Of a stretch of 64,000 nucleotides of DNA, positions 54,655 through 61,866 are shown in pieces. The translations under genes and the position numbers were made by a program. Positions within the stretch are counted from its first letter, which is position 1. Each line of letters opens with the position of its first letter. Under the pieces are notes generated by a model. The model had not been told where the DNA came from and did no database searches. It was given only the letters and a program-made list of their open reading frames with translations. Source of the stretch: Paracoccus sp. S3-43 (GTDB lineage Bacteria > Pseudomonadota > Alphaproteobacteria > Rhodobacterales > Rhodobacteraceae); NCBI RefSeq assembly GCF_029027965.1, contig NZ_CP119082.1, positions 2,212,001 through 2,276,000 of the forward strand. Reading direction: 5' to 3'.

Positions 54655-54778
54655 GGCAAGGCCCGCCTGGGGCCTTGCCGTCGCATCAAATGGGAAAGAC
54701 CGCGCCCGCGCGTCGGCCATCAGCGCGCGCGGACAGTTGCAAACCGGCATGGCCAGCGACCCGTGCGCGGTCTTTCCC
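54655..54778 (-). repeat. Structured intercistronic element between g5 and g6
   Basis: The 189 bases between the capsid stop and g6 hold a 10-bp stem (GGCAAGGCCC / GGGCCTTGCC, 54655-54679) and a 14-bp inverted repeat (GGGAAAGACCGCGC, 54692-54705; GCGCGGTCTTTCCC, 54765-54778). An inner GGCCAT/ATGGCC pair (54715-54720, 54749-54754) sits almost symmetrically within. No U tract follows either. Confidence 0.7.
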
Positions 54779-54801
54779 TCACCTGGTCCCGCGATCGGGG
54801 A

Positions 54802-55965
54802 TCAGGCGAACTGCAACAGCTTGACGGCGCGGAAATCGGTCACGCCGCCGCCCACGCGCTTGGTCGCATAGAACAGCACATGCGGCTTGGCGCTGAACGG
54901 GTCGCGCAGGACGCGCAGGTCGGGGCGTTCCACGATGGTATAGGCAGCGCGGAAATCGCCGAATGCCACGGACAGCGCATCGGCGCCGATATCGGGCATG
55001 TCCTCGCTGATCAGCACCGGATAGCCCAGCAGCTGCGGGGCCTGACCCGCGGCCAGCGCGTCGGTCCACAGGAACCGGCCATCGGCGTCCTTCATCTTGC
55101 GGATGGCGGCGGCGGTCTTCGAATTCATGACGAAGCTGGCATTGACCCGGTATTCGGCCCCCAGGGCATAGATCAGGTCGATCAGCGCATCCGCCGGAGC
55201 CGCCGGATCGAACCCGCCCGCAGCGCCGGTCTTGACGATGCCGATGGTGCCGTCGCCCGCCGTCGCATTGGGCGCGGTCGGATAGGACAGGATGCCCTTG
55301 GGCTTCGACACGCCGTCGCCGGTGACGAAGGCGGCCGCCTCGGACCGGGCGAACTTGTCGGCGATGCGCTCGGCCAGCCAGGCCTCGACATCGAAGGCGC
55401 CATCGTCCAGCAGACGCTGGCTGGCCTTGGGCATGGCCGACAGCTCGTGCAGCGGGATCGAGATGCGGTCGATGCCGCCCGGTGTCGTCTCAGCCGCCGT
55501 ATCCTCGTCGGCCCAGCCCGCGCCGGTCTCGCCCTTCTCGACCAGCACTTCATAGCTGGCGGATTCGATGGTCACGACATTGGCCAGCTTGCGCAGGGAC
55601 GCGCCGGAGCGCAGCACGTTCTGCACCGTTTCGGCGACCTGCGGCGCGGCCAGGAAGCCGCCGTCGCTGGCGACCGTCAGGCCCTTTTCCTCGATGACCA
55701 GGCCGCGCAGCCCGTCATCGTCGCCGCTGCGCAGATAGGCGTTGAAGGCCTTCTGATGCGGCACCTCGACCTCGGCGGTGGCGGACAGCGGGGTGCGGCC
55801 GCGAAGGGCGGTCTTGCGATCAAGCATGGTCATGCGTTCGTCCTGTGCAGTGAGTTTCTTCTCAATATCGTCACGAAAGCCCTTGAGTTCGCTGACGAAC
55901 CCCATCATGGCCCCCTTCAGGTCGGCGGCCGTGCCGCCACCGTCCGCGGCTTTCACCTCGGTCAT
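54802..55965 (-). CDS. GTA g5: major capsid protein (HK97 fold)
   Basis: 387 residues. A scaffold-like N-terminal helix of about 100 residues is expected to be removed by the g4 protease. The HK97-fold shell domain follows (GLTVASDGGFLAAPQVAE, AFVTGDGVSKPKGIL, GYPVLISEDMPDI, VERPDLRVLRDPF). ATG 55965 follows GAGGAGACAGACC. Confidence 0.95.
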   Translation of the reverse strand: MTEVKAADGGGTAADLKGAMMGFVSELKGFRDDIEKKLTAQDERMTMLDRKTALRGRTPLSATAEVEVPHQKAFNAYLRSGDDDGLRGLVIEEKGLTVASDGGFLAAPQVAETVQNVLRSGASLRKLANVVTIESASYEVLVEKGETGAGWADEDTAAETTPGGIDRISIPLHELSAMPKASQRLLDDGAFDVEAWLAERIADKFARSEAAAFVTGDGVSKPKGILSYPTAPNATAGDGTIGIVKTGAAGGFDPAAPADALIDLIYALGAEYRVNASFVMNSKTAAAIRKMKDADGRFLWTDALAAGQAPQLLGYPVLISEDMPDIGADALSVAFGDFRAAYTIVERPDLRVLRDPFSAKPHVLFYATKRVGGGVTDFRAVKLLQFA

Positions 55966-56067
55966 GGTCTGTCTCCTCATCGCGATGATCGGGGCCGACC
56001 TGCCCCTGTTTTCGGACCGCCGGGGCGATCCAAACCCGTCGACCGGGGCCTTGCCCGGCCAGCAATC

Positions 56068-56595
56068 TCAGACCCGCAACGCCTCGGCGGCCGCGGTGAA
56101 CAGCGCCGCCATCTCGCGCAGGTCGTCCGCCTCCTTGCGGCCCACCTTCGCCTCGGGCAGCATCGGGAAGGTGACCAGCGACACCTCCCACAACTCGACC
56201 TCGGCCAGCACCCGGCGGCCTTGCTTGTCGCGTTCCGCACGGATGGTGCGATAGCCGATCGACAGCCCGTCGATGGCGCCCGCCTGGATCAGCGCCGCAG
56301 CCTCTCGGGCCTGCGCCACCTCGGGCAGCAGCCGGCCCTTGACCCACAACCCCTTCTCGTCCTCGCGGATATCCTCCCACACGCCGATGGGCTTTGCCGG
56401 ATCGTGCTGCCACAGCATCCGCACCTTGTCGCCCTTGGCCGCCAGCCGCGCCAGCGACGCGGCAAAGGCGCCGGGCGCCACCGCATCGCCGCCCTGGTCG
56501 GTCAGCCCGAACAGGCTGGCATAGCCCTCGATCACCTGCCCGTCCGACAGCACGGGCGCACCGCCCGCGAATTTCACCTCAAGTCCCGGAACCAT
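56068..56595 (-). CDS. GTA g4: HK97-family prohead protease
   Basis: 175 residues. VIEGYASLFGLTDQGGD opens the fold; the catalytic histidine is in MLWQHDPAKPIGVW and the serine in DGLSIGYRT. Matures the capsid. Three bases after g3.5 and 102 bases before g5. Confidence 0.94.
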   Translation of the reverse strand: MVPGLEVKFAGGAPVLSDGQVIEGYASLFGLTDQGGDAVAPGAFAASLARLAAKGDKVRMLWQHDPAKPIGVWEDIREDEKGLWVKGRLLPEVAQAREAAALIQAGAIDGLSIGYRTIRAERDKQGRRVLAEVELWEVSLVTFPMLPEAKVGRKEADDLREMAALFTAAAEALRV

Positions 56596-56598
56596 CCG

Positions 56599-56832
56599 TC
56601 AGCCTCCTTTCGGCGCGAATTCCAAAATGCCCTGCACCGCCTGCGTCAGGATCACCGCGACGACGCCATAGACGGTCATCCACAGCCGCCGCTCCAGCCC
56701 CTCGATCAGCGTCTCGATCCGCTCCAGCCGCTTTTCCACGGTGCCGAATTGCAGCGCCATGATCCGCTCCTGCGCCTCGAACCGCTGGTCGTGCCAGCCG
56801 AAGCCGTCCTTCACGAAACGCGACCCCTCCAT
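56599..56832 (-). CDS. GTA g3.5: small membrane-segment protein
   Basis: 77 residues. Heptad-like middle (RLERIETLIEGLERRL) and one hydrophobic segment (WMTVYGVVAVILTQAVQGILEF). Matches the position and size of RcGTA g3.5, role unclear. ATG 56832 lies four bases after the portal stop; longer in-frame starts overlap the portal gene. Confidence 0.8.
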   Translation of the reverse strand: MEGSRFVKDGFGWHDQRFEAQERIMALQFGTVEKRLERIETLIEGLERRLWMTVYGVVAVILTQAVQGILEFAPKGG

Positions 56833-56836
56833 GGGA

Positions 56837-58021
56837 TCACGCCCCGGCCAGCGGCGGCAGACCCAGCAATGCCCGCTTTTCCGCATCCGTCAGGAAGGTC
56901 GCGGCGCCGATCCGCGCCCATTGCTGGTCCCGCTCCTCAGCCAGGGCCGGGATGCGGTCGGGATCGGGGCGCAGTTCGACCTCGGCGCCCAGATGCTCGG
57001 ACAGCCACCACGCCACTGATGCCGAGACCCTCGTCGCCAGCGGCAGCACCGTCAGGCGATAGAAGGCTCGATGCGCCTCGGCATAATTGGCATAGGTCGC
57101 GTCGCCGGGGATCCCCAGCAGCATCGGCGGCACTCCGAAGGCCAGCGCGATTTCCCGCGCCGCCGACAGCTTCGTCTCATGAAACTCCATGTCGGACGGC
57201 GAGAACCCCATCGGCTTCCAGTCCAGACCGCCTTCCAGCAGCATCGGACGTCCCGCGTTGCGCGCGCCCTGGTGGTTCACCTCGATCTCGCCCACCAGCC
57301 GGTCGTATTGCTCGGGCGACAGAACCCCCTGCCCGTCGATCCCCTTGTAGACGATCGCGCCACTGGGCCGCGCCGCATTGTCCAGCAGCGCCTTGGACCA
57401 GGCGCTTGCGCTGTTATGCACGTCCAGCGCCACCGCCGCCGCCTGCATGGGCGACAGCCCGTAATGGTCGTCCTGCGGATGGAAGGACTTGACGTGGCAG
57501 ATCGGATCGGGGCTGCCGGTCATGTCGAACCGATGCTTGCGCCCACCCACCGCATAATCATAGGCGACCGGCCAGCCATCCGCCCCCGGAACGATGCTCA
57601 TCCGGTCGGATCGCAGCACATGCAGCTCCTCGGGCAGGCCCTGCGCGCCCAGGCCCGCCGCCTCGACATAGCCGTTGCCGGACAGCAGCATCTGCCCGAA
57701 CAGCGCCTCGAACAGTTCCGCCCGGCCCTGCCCCGGATTGGGGCGGCGCAGCAGATCCAGCACCGGATGCACGTCATAGCGGCGGTCGCGATCCTCGCAG
57801 ACAACCGGCACCGCCGCCGCCGCCTCGGCGATCAGCTTGACGCAGCGAAAGCCGACCGGGTTGCCGACGAAGCCGCCCCGCGTCAGGCTGGCCGTATCCC
57901 GCGACGACCAGACCGTGCGCCCCGCGCCGCCGGCAAGCGCCACCACCCGGCCGGTCGCACTGGCCTTTCTCTCAAGCGGAGGAGCCTGCTTCTCCTCCCG
58001 CGCAAACAACCGAAACGCCAT
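56837..58021 (-). CDS. GTA g3: portal protein
   Basis: 394 residues, HK97-type portal ring for DNA packaging. FVGNPVGFRCVKLIAEAAA, DVHPVLDLLRRPNP, LLSGNGYVEA and LGIPGDATYANYAEAHRAFYR are family motifs. ATG 58021 has GGAGG six bases upstream; an ATG 12 bases earlier overlaps that ribosome-binding site. Confidence 0.94.
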   Translation of the reverse strand: MAFRLFAREEKQAPPLERKASATGRVVALAGGAGRTVWSSRDTASLTRGGFVGNPVGFRCVKLIAEAAAAVPVVCEDRDRRYDVHPVLDLLRRPNPGQGRAELFEALFGQMLLSGNGYVEAAGLGAQGLPEELHVLRSDRMSIVPGADGWPVAYDYAVGGRKHRFDMTGSPDPICHVKSFHPQDDHYGLSPMQAAAVALDVHNSASAWSKALLDNAARPSGAIVYKGIDGQGVLSPEQYDRLVGEIEVNHQGARNAGRPMLLEGGLDWKPMGFSPSDMEFHETKLSAAREIALAFGVPPMLLGIPGDATYANYAEAHRAFYRLTVLPLATRVSASVAWWLSEHLGAEVELRPDPDRIPALAEERDQQWARIGAATFLTDAEKRALLGLPPLAGA

Positions 58022-58042
58022 CTCTGCCTCCATGCCAACGAA

Positions 58043-58070
58043 AAAGGGCCGCCCCGGCGGGCAGCCCTTT
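58043..58070 (-). terminator. Intrinsic-type hairpin between g2 and g3
   Basis: On the minus strand AAAGGGC (58070-58064), inner CCGCCGGGGCGG and GCCCTTT (58049-58043) followed by further T. Located 22 bases before the portal ATG, directly downstream of repeat copy E. It should separate terminase from structural genes unless read through. Confidence 0.65.
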
Positions 58071-58114
58071 CTTCTTCATGAAAATATCCCGGGGGTCCGG
58101 GGGCTGGCCCCCGG
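58067..58114 (-). terminator. Dispersed 3'-end hairpin element, copy E (inside GTA operon)
   Basis: Two bases after the terL stop: CCGGGGGC / GCCCCCGG stem (58097-58114), ACCCCC, GGGATATTT and TGAAGAAGAAAG, the same layout as copies A and F. Confidence 0.65.
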
Positions 58115-58115
58115 C

Positions 58116-59456
58116 CTACAACCGCCGCATCTGCGGCCGCCGCCAACCAGCCCCCGGCTCGATCACCAGCTCATGGATCGCCCAGACCAGCGCATCCAGC
58201 CGGTCCGGGCTGCCTCGCCCCTCGAAACCGCGCACCGTCATCTGGCACATCTGGTCCTCCAGCGCGCCCAGGCCCCGCAGATGCTTCACCCGCCCCTGCT
58301 CATAGAGCGCCGCCACGGGCTCGGCCCGCAGCCCCTTGCCGCGACCGGCCCGCAGGGCGCGGAACGGCACCAGAGGATCCACCTGCCGGATCACGCTTTC
58401 CACCAGATCGCCGCCCTGGTTCACCTCGGCTACCAGCCGCTCGGCGCCGTGGCGATCCATCGCCGCGATGGCGGCGCGCGCCCAGTCCAGGGGACCGCCC
58501 TTGACCGTGGCGTCCTCCAGCACATAGGTCCGCCAGTCGCCCGGCTCGCCCTCGGCGACGACGCCCGCGACCACGATGCCGCATTCGTCGCTGGCCTTGC
58601 CCGCCGTCACCGCCGGATCGACCGCCACGACAACCCGCGACAGCTTCGGCGCCCGGTCCACCCGGCAGCCTTCCAGCATCGCCGTGGTCCACAGCGCGCC
58701 CTCCACATCGTCCAGCAGCACACCGTCCAGTTCCTGCCGCCCCAGCCGGGTGCCGCCGTAACGCTGCGCCACCTCGGCCAGAAAGCTTTCCGCCAGATAG
58801 GCGCGGTTCGCATCGGTCGGCGCATGGGTCGTCACGGTTGACGCATTGCCCAGGATCCGCTTCAACACGCCCACATTGCGCGGAGTCGTCGTGACGACCT
58901 GCTGCGGATGCTCGCCCAGGCGCAGCGCGAATTGCAGCATGTCCCAGACATCCTCGGCCTTCTTCCACTTGGCCAGCTCGTCCGCCCAGGCCGCGTCGAA
59001 TTGCGGCCCGCGCAAGGCCTCCGGCTCATGCGCGGAATAGACGGTGGCCGTCGCGCCATTGGCCCAGACCAGCCGCTTGCGCCCGGCCTCCCAGACGGGA
59101 CGCCGGTCGGGCGGCGAACAGGCGAGGATCCCAGACTCACCGAACACCATCACCTCGCGCACCTGGTCGAAGGTCTCGCCCACCAGGGCGACACGGTGAC
59201 ACCGGCCGGGTGCGGCGGCACTCGGTCCCTCGACCATCCGCCGCACCCATTCGGACCCGGCACGGGTCTTGCCCGCGCCGCGCCCGCCCATGATGACCCA
59301 GGTTTTCCAGTCGCCCTCGGGGGGCAGCTGGTGCGGCAGGGCCCAGAACTCGAACAGCCAGGGCAGCGCCATCAGAGCGTTTTCCGACAGCCCGCCCAGG
59401 AATGCGTCAACCTCCTCCGGCGCGGCGGAGGCAAGCCAGGCGGCGCCCGATTTCAT
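58116..59456 (-). CDS. terL: GTA g2: large terminase
   Basis: 446 residues. Walker A GGRGAGKT at 57-64, a DE pair in AWADELAKW near 130, and a C-terminal nuclease domain (VVAVDPAVTAGKASDECGIVV, VAEVNQGGDLVESVI). Packages host DNA headful-wise. ATG 59456 is chosen by homology; a TTG at 59525 with AAGGA upstream would add 23 residues and is possible. Overlaps g1 by 50 bases. Confidence 0.94.
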   Translation of the reverse strand: MKSGAAWLASAAPEEVDAFLGGLSENALMALPWLFEFWALPHQLPPEGDWKTWVIMGGRGAGKTRAGSEWVRRMVEGPSAAAPGRCHRVALVGETFDQVREVMVFGESGILACSPPDRRPVWEAGRKRLVWANGATATVYSAHEPEALRGPQFDAAWADELAKWKKAEDVWDMLQFALRLGEHPQQVVTTTPRNVGVLKRILGNASTVTTHAPTDANRAYLAESFLAEVAQRYGGTRLGRQELDGVLLDDVEGALWTTAMLEGCRVDRAPKLSRVVVAVDPAVTAGKASDECGIVVAGVVAEGEPGDWRTYVLEDATVKGGPLDWARAAIAAMDRHGAERLVAEVNQGGDLVESVIRQVDPLVPFRALRAGRGKGLRAEPVAALYEQGRVKHLRGLGALEDQMCQMTVRGFEGRGSPDRLDALVWAIHELVIEPGAGWRRPQMRRL

Positions 59457-59832
59457 CTCTTGCCGCGTCAAGGTCGAGGCTTCCGCCTCCGACCACGCCG
59501 GCGATGTCCTTGCGTAACTTGTCAACCCTGTTCCTTTCCGCCATCAGAAGGCCGACCGCCTCGCGGACGACCTTCGCGGTTTGCATGGCTTCCTTCAGCT
59601 CGGCGGGATCGACGGCCCCGCTCTGCCGGGCCTCCAGCGCGGCCTCGTGACGTTTCAAATCCTTGACATAGGACCAGAACAACCCTTCGGCGACGGCGAT
59701 GGCCTCGCTGGGGTCCATGCCTGCCTCCGCACTCGCAACCGGCTTCACGTCCGCCGCGGCCGTGTTTCGCCTGGCCGCGAACGGTCCTTCGGGATCACCG
59801 ATGCCGATCCCGCGCCATTCCATATCGTTCAT
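59407..59832 (-). CDS. GTA g1: small terminase
   Basis: 141 residues. A disordered N-terminal part and a helical core (EGLFWSYVKDLKRHEAALEARQ; VREAVGLLMAERNRVDKLRKDI) like RcGTA gp1, identified as the small terminase. ATG 59832 is chosen because in-frame sequence upstream overlaps the leader terminator. First gene of the cluster. Confidence 0.85.
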   Translation of the reverse strand: MNDMEWRGIGIGDPEGPFAARRNTAAADVKPVASAEAGMDPSEAIAVAEGLFWSYVKDLKRHEAALEARQSGAVDPAELKEAMQTAKVVREAVGLLMAERNRVDKLRKDIAGVVGGGSLDLDAARDEIGRRLACLRRAGGG

Positions 59833-59880
59833 GCAAACTGTCCCGCCTCGTGTCCTGTCCGCACGAGCCGAAAAATGAAA

Positions 59881-59910
59881 AAGCGGCCCAGAGGTTGCCC
59901 CCGGCCGCTT
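59881..59910 (-). terminator. Terminator hairpin in the GTA leader
   Basis: On the minus strand AAGCGGCC...GGCCGCTT followed by a T-rich run (TTTCATTTTTC, down to 59870), between the candidate GTA promoter and the g1 ATG. Confidence 0.65.
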
Positions 59911-59934
59911 GCCCACTTCTCCCAGCATGGAAAG

Positions 59935-59963
59935 TTTCTACCCCAGGGCGTTCGGTAAGTCAA
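59935..59963 (-). promoter_or_regulatory. Candidate GTA operon promoter
   Basis: Minus strand TTGACT (59958-59963), 17 bases, TAGAAA (59935-59940), about 105 bases before g1. It is the best sigma70-like match in the 278-base region upstream of the cluster. GTAA-N5-TTAC (59955-59967) overlaps the -35. Confidence 0.5.
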
Positions 59964-59992
59964 TTACTAAACCGGGGCGCGCACGGCGCGGG

Positions 59993-60016
59993 CTTTGTTA
60001 TCCAGTCCGAACAAAG
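59993..60016. promoter_or_regulatory. Dyad upstream of the GTA promoter
   Basis: CTTTGTT-N10-AACAAAG, a perfect 7-bp inverted repeat about 30 bases upstream of the candidate -35. Possible site for a GTA activator or repressor. Short GCGCAACACCC direct repeats follow at about 60026-60050. Confidence 0.35.
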
Positions 60017-60110
60017 ACTTGCGCCGCGCAACACCCCTGCGCAACACCCGGCATTTCCCTGCGCACCAGCCCGGCCGAAACCGCCCGGCAGGCGCAACGG
60101 GGATTCGGTT

Positions 60111-60563
60111 TCAGGTCTCCTTCGTGCCCTTGCCCTGCGACGCCCTGCCTTGGCCCTTGGCCTCGGTCGCGGCGGCGATGGCATTGGCGGCCTCGTCCTG
60201 CATCTTCTGGGCGAACCCCACCATCTGCGCGGCATAGGCCTCGGCCCATTCCGGCAGATGGCCCGATTTCAGCGCGGCGGCACGCATCTCCTCGCCCTTT
60301 TCGCGGATCTTCTCGAACTGCTCCTCCCAGGCGTTCTGCATCGCCTGCCACTGGTTGCGGACATTCTCGCCCGCTTCCTCGAAATAGCCCCTGAACTGGC
60401 GGTTCATCTCGTCCTGGCGTTGCAGGGCGGTTTCCTGCCACTTGCGGGCGCTTGCCAGCATCTCGTCGTTGCGGCTGTTCAGGTCGTCCTGCCATTCCGC
60501 CACGCGCTTTTCATAGGTGCGCGCATTTTCGGCCAGGGTCGAAAACATGTCGGACAGTTTCAT
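60111..60563 (-). CDS. Helical coiled-coil protein (phasin-like), hypothetical
   Basis: 150 residues, nearly all amphipathic helix rich in Q, E and W, with a basic, low-complexity C-terminal tail (KGQGRASQGKGTKET). Phasin-like layout but no diagnostic motif; function unknown. It lies upstream of the GTA cluster on the same strand; the terminator at 59881-59910 would stop its transcript before g1. Confidence 0.75.
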   Translation of the reverse strand: MKLSDMFSTLAENARTYEKRVAEWQDDLNSRNDEMLASARKWQETALQRQDEMNRQFRGYFEEAGENVRNQWQAMQNAWEEQFEKIREKGEEMRAAALKSGHLPEWAEAYAAQMVGFAQKMQDEAANAIAAATEAKGQGRASQGKGTKET

Positions 60564-60611
60564 GGCTCATCCTCCTGCAAGGCGATGGCCGGGCGCGGTC
60601 CGCGCCACGAA

Positions 60612-60655
60612 AAAGCCCGCCCTTGCCTGCAATGCTGCGCAACCGGGCGGGCTTT
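60612..60655 (-). terminator. Terminator after mltG
   Basis: AAAGCCCGCCC / GGGCGGGCTTT with the minus strand continuing into T residues; 27 bases past the mltG stop. The next minus-strand gene starts 48 bases on. Confidence 0.8.
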
Positions 60656-60681
60656 GTCAAATGCCTTGAACCGCTTGCGGC

Positions 60682-61866
60682 CTAGCCGTCGCCCTGGACC
60701 GGGCTTGTCGGGTCGCCGCCCTGCTGACGCTCGATCTCGCGCCAGCGGGCGACGGCGGCGTTATGTTCCTCCAGCGTGCGGGAAAACGTGTGCCCGCCGG
60801 TCCCGTCGGCCACGAAGAAGACGTAATCCGTGCTGTCGGGATTCAGCGCCGCATGGATCGCCGCGCGGCCCGGATTGGCGATGGGCGTCGGCGGCAGCCC
60901 GTCCACGCGATAGGTGTTATAGGGCGTCCGCACCGCCAGTTCCGACCGCCGCAGCCCGCGATCCAGAACCCCCTGGCCGTTGGTGATGCCATAGATGACC
61001 GTCGGATCCGTCTCCAGCCGCATCCCGCGTTCCAGCCGGTTGACGAAGACGCTGGCGACCTGCGCCCGCTCGTCCGCCACGCCGGTCTCCTTCTCCACGA
61101 TCGAGGCCATGATCAGCGCCTCCTCGGGCGTCTCGTAGGGCAGGCCGAAGGGCCGCGCCTCCCATTCCTCGGCCAGGATCGCCGCCTGCCGCTGCGCCAT
61201 CTCGGCCAGCAGCGCCGAACGGCCGCGGCCCTTCTCGACCTCATAGGTGTCGGGGGCAAGGCTGCCCTCGGCCGGGACATCCTCGACCTCGCCGGTCAGG
61301 AAAGGCGCGGCCTTCAGCGCCTCGACCACCTGCCAGCTCGTCACGCCCTCGGCCAGGGCCACGCGCAGCCGCACGCCGGGCTTCTCGACCGCGGCCGAGA
61401 TCGCCTCGGGCGATTCCTCGGTCGCCGGGTTGAAGCGCGCCATTTCCTCGAAGGCGCCGGTATCGGGGTTCATGTCGCGCAGCAGCACGGCGTTCTCGCG
61501 CACGCCCACGCGCACCAGAACCTCGGTCCCGCAGGTCGACGGCCCGCCCGCCGTGATGACCCCGACGATCTGCTCCATGCTGGCATGGGGCGGCACCAGA
61601 TAGCTGCCGAATTTCAGCTCCCGCGCCTTGTCCAGATAATCCGTCCCGGCCCGGAAGACATAGGAATTTCTGATCGCCCCCTGCTCGACAAGCTGCTGGC
61701 TGACCGCGTTCAGGCTGGCCCCCGGCGCGACCTGCACGCATTGCGCGACCGCGCTCGGCCCCGGCCCGCTGAACTGGTGCCTGGCCCAGGCCACCGCCGC
61801 CGCCGCCGCGATCAGCATCACGATCAGCAGCGTCAGAAAGTTCGACGCGATGTTGCGCCAGATCAT
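60682..61866 (-). CDS. mltG: Endolytic transglycosylase MltG
   Basis: 394 residues, inner-membrane anchored (helix about 8-28) with a periplasmic YceG domain. LAPDTYEVEKGRGRSALLAEMAQRQ, the catalytic glutamate in ASIVEKETGVADER, and GLPPTPIANPGRAAI are signatures. Cuts nascent glycan strands. The start overlaps the fabF stop (ATGA), an arrangement common in Rhodobacterales. Confidence 0.95.
   Translation of the reverse strand: MIWRNIASNFLTLLIVMLIAAAAAVAWARHQFSGPGPSAVAQCVQVAPGASLNAVSQQLVEQGAIRNSYVFRAGTDYLDKARELKFGSYLVPPHASMEQIVGVITAGGPSTCGTEVLVRVGVRENAVLLRDMNPDTGAFEEMARFNPATEESPEAISAAVEKPGVRLRVALAEGVTSWQVVEALKAAPFLTGEVEDVPAEGSLAPDTYEVEKGRGRSALLAEMAQRQAAILAEEWEARPFGLPYETPEEALIMASIVEKETGVADERAQVASVFVNRLERGMRLETDPTVIYGITNGQGVLDRGLRRSELAVRTPYNTYRVDGLPPTPIANPGRAAIHAALNPDSTDYVFFVADGTGGHTFSRTLEEHNAAVARWREIERQQGGDPTSPVQGDG

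Larger units (their letters stand above)
45132..59832 (-). mobile_element. Gene transfer agent structural cluster (RcGTA type)
   Basis: Fifteen-plus consecutive minus-strand genes in the exact order of the Rhodobacter capsulatus GTA: small and large terminase, portal, g3.5, protease, capsid, g6-g8 connectors, major tail, g10, g10.1, tape measure, g12-g15. Every frame is open and most neighbours overlap by four bases, implying a functional, selected particle that packages random host DNA. No integrase or replication gene is present, as expected for a GTA and unlike a prophage. Known regulators (gafA) and head spikes are not in the window. Confidence 0.93.

Noticed and set aside
54613..54750. 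N-terminal extension of GTA g6
   Set aside because: The 46 extra codons lie in two strong hairpins, are not connector-like, and the ATG at 54612 has its own GGAGG.
45132..59832. Prophage
   Set aside because: No integrase, replication, lysis-control or repressor genes; gene content and order match a gene transfer agent exactly.
60026..60060. CRISPR-like direct repeats (GCGCAACACCC)
   Set aside because: Only two or three short, closely spaced copies with no regular spacers and no cas genes.
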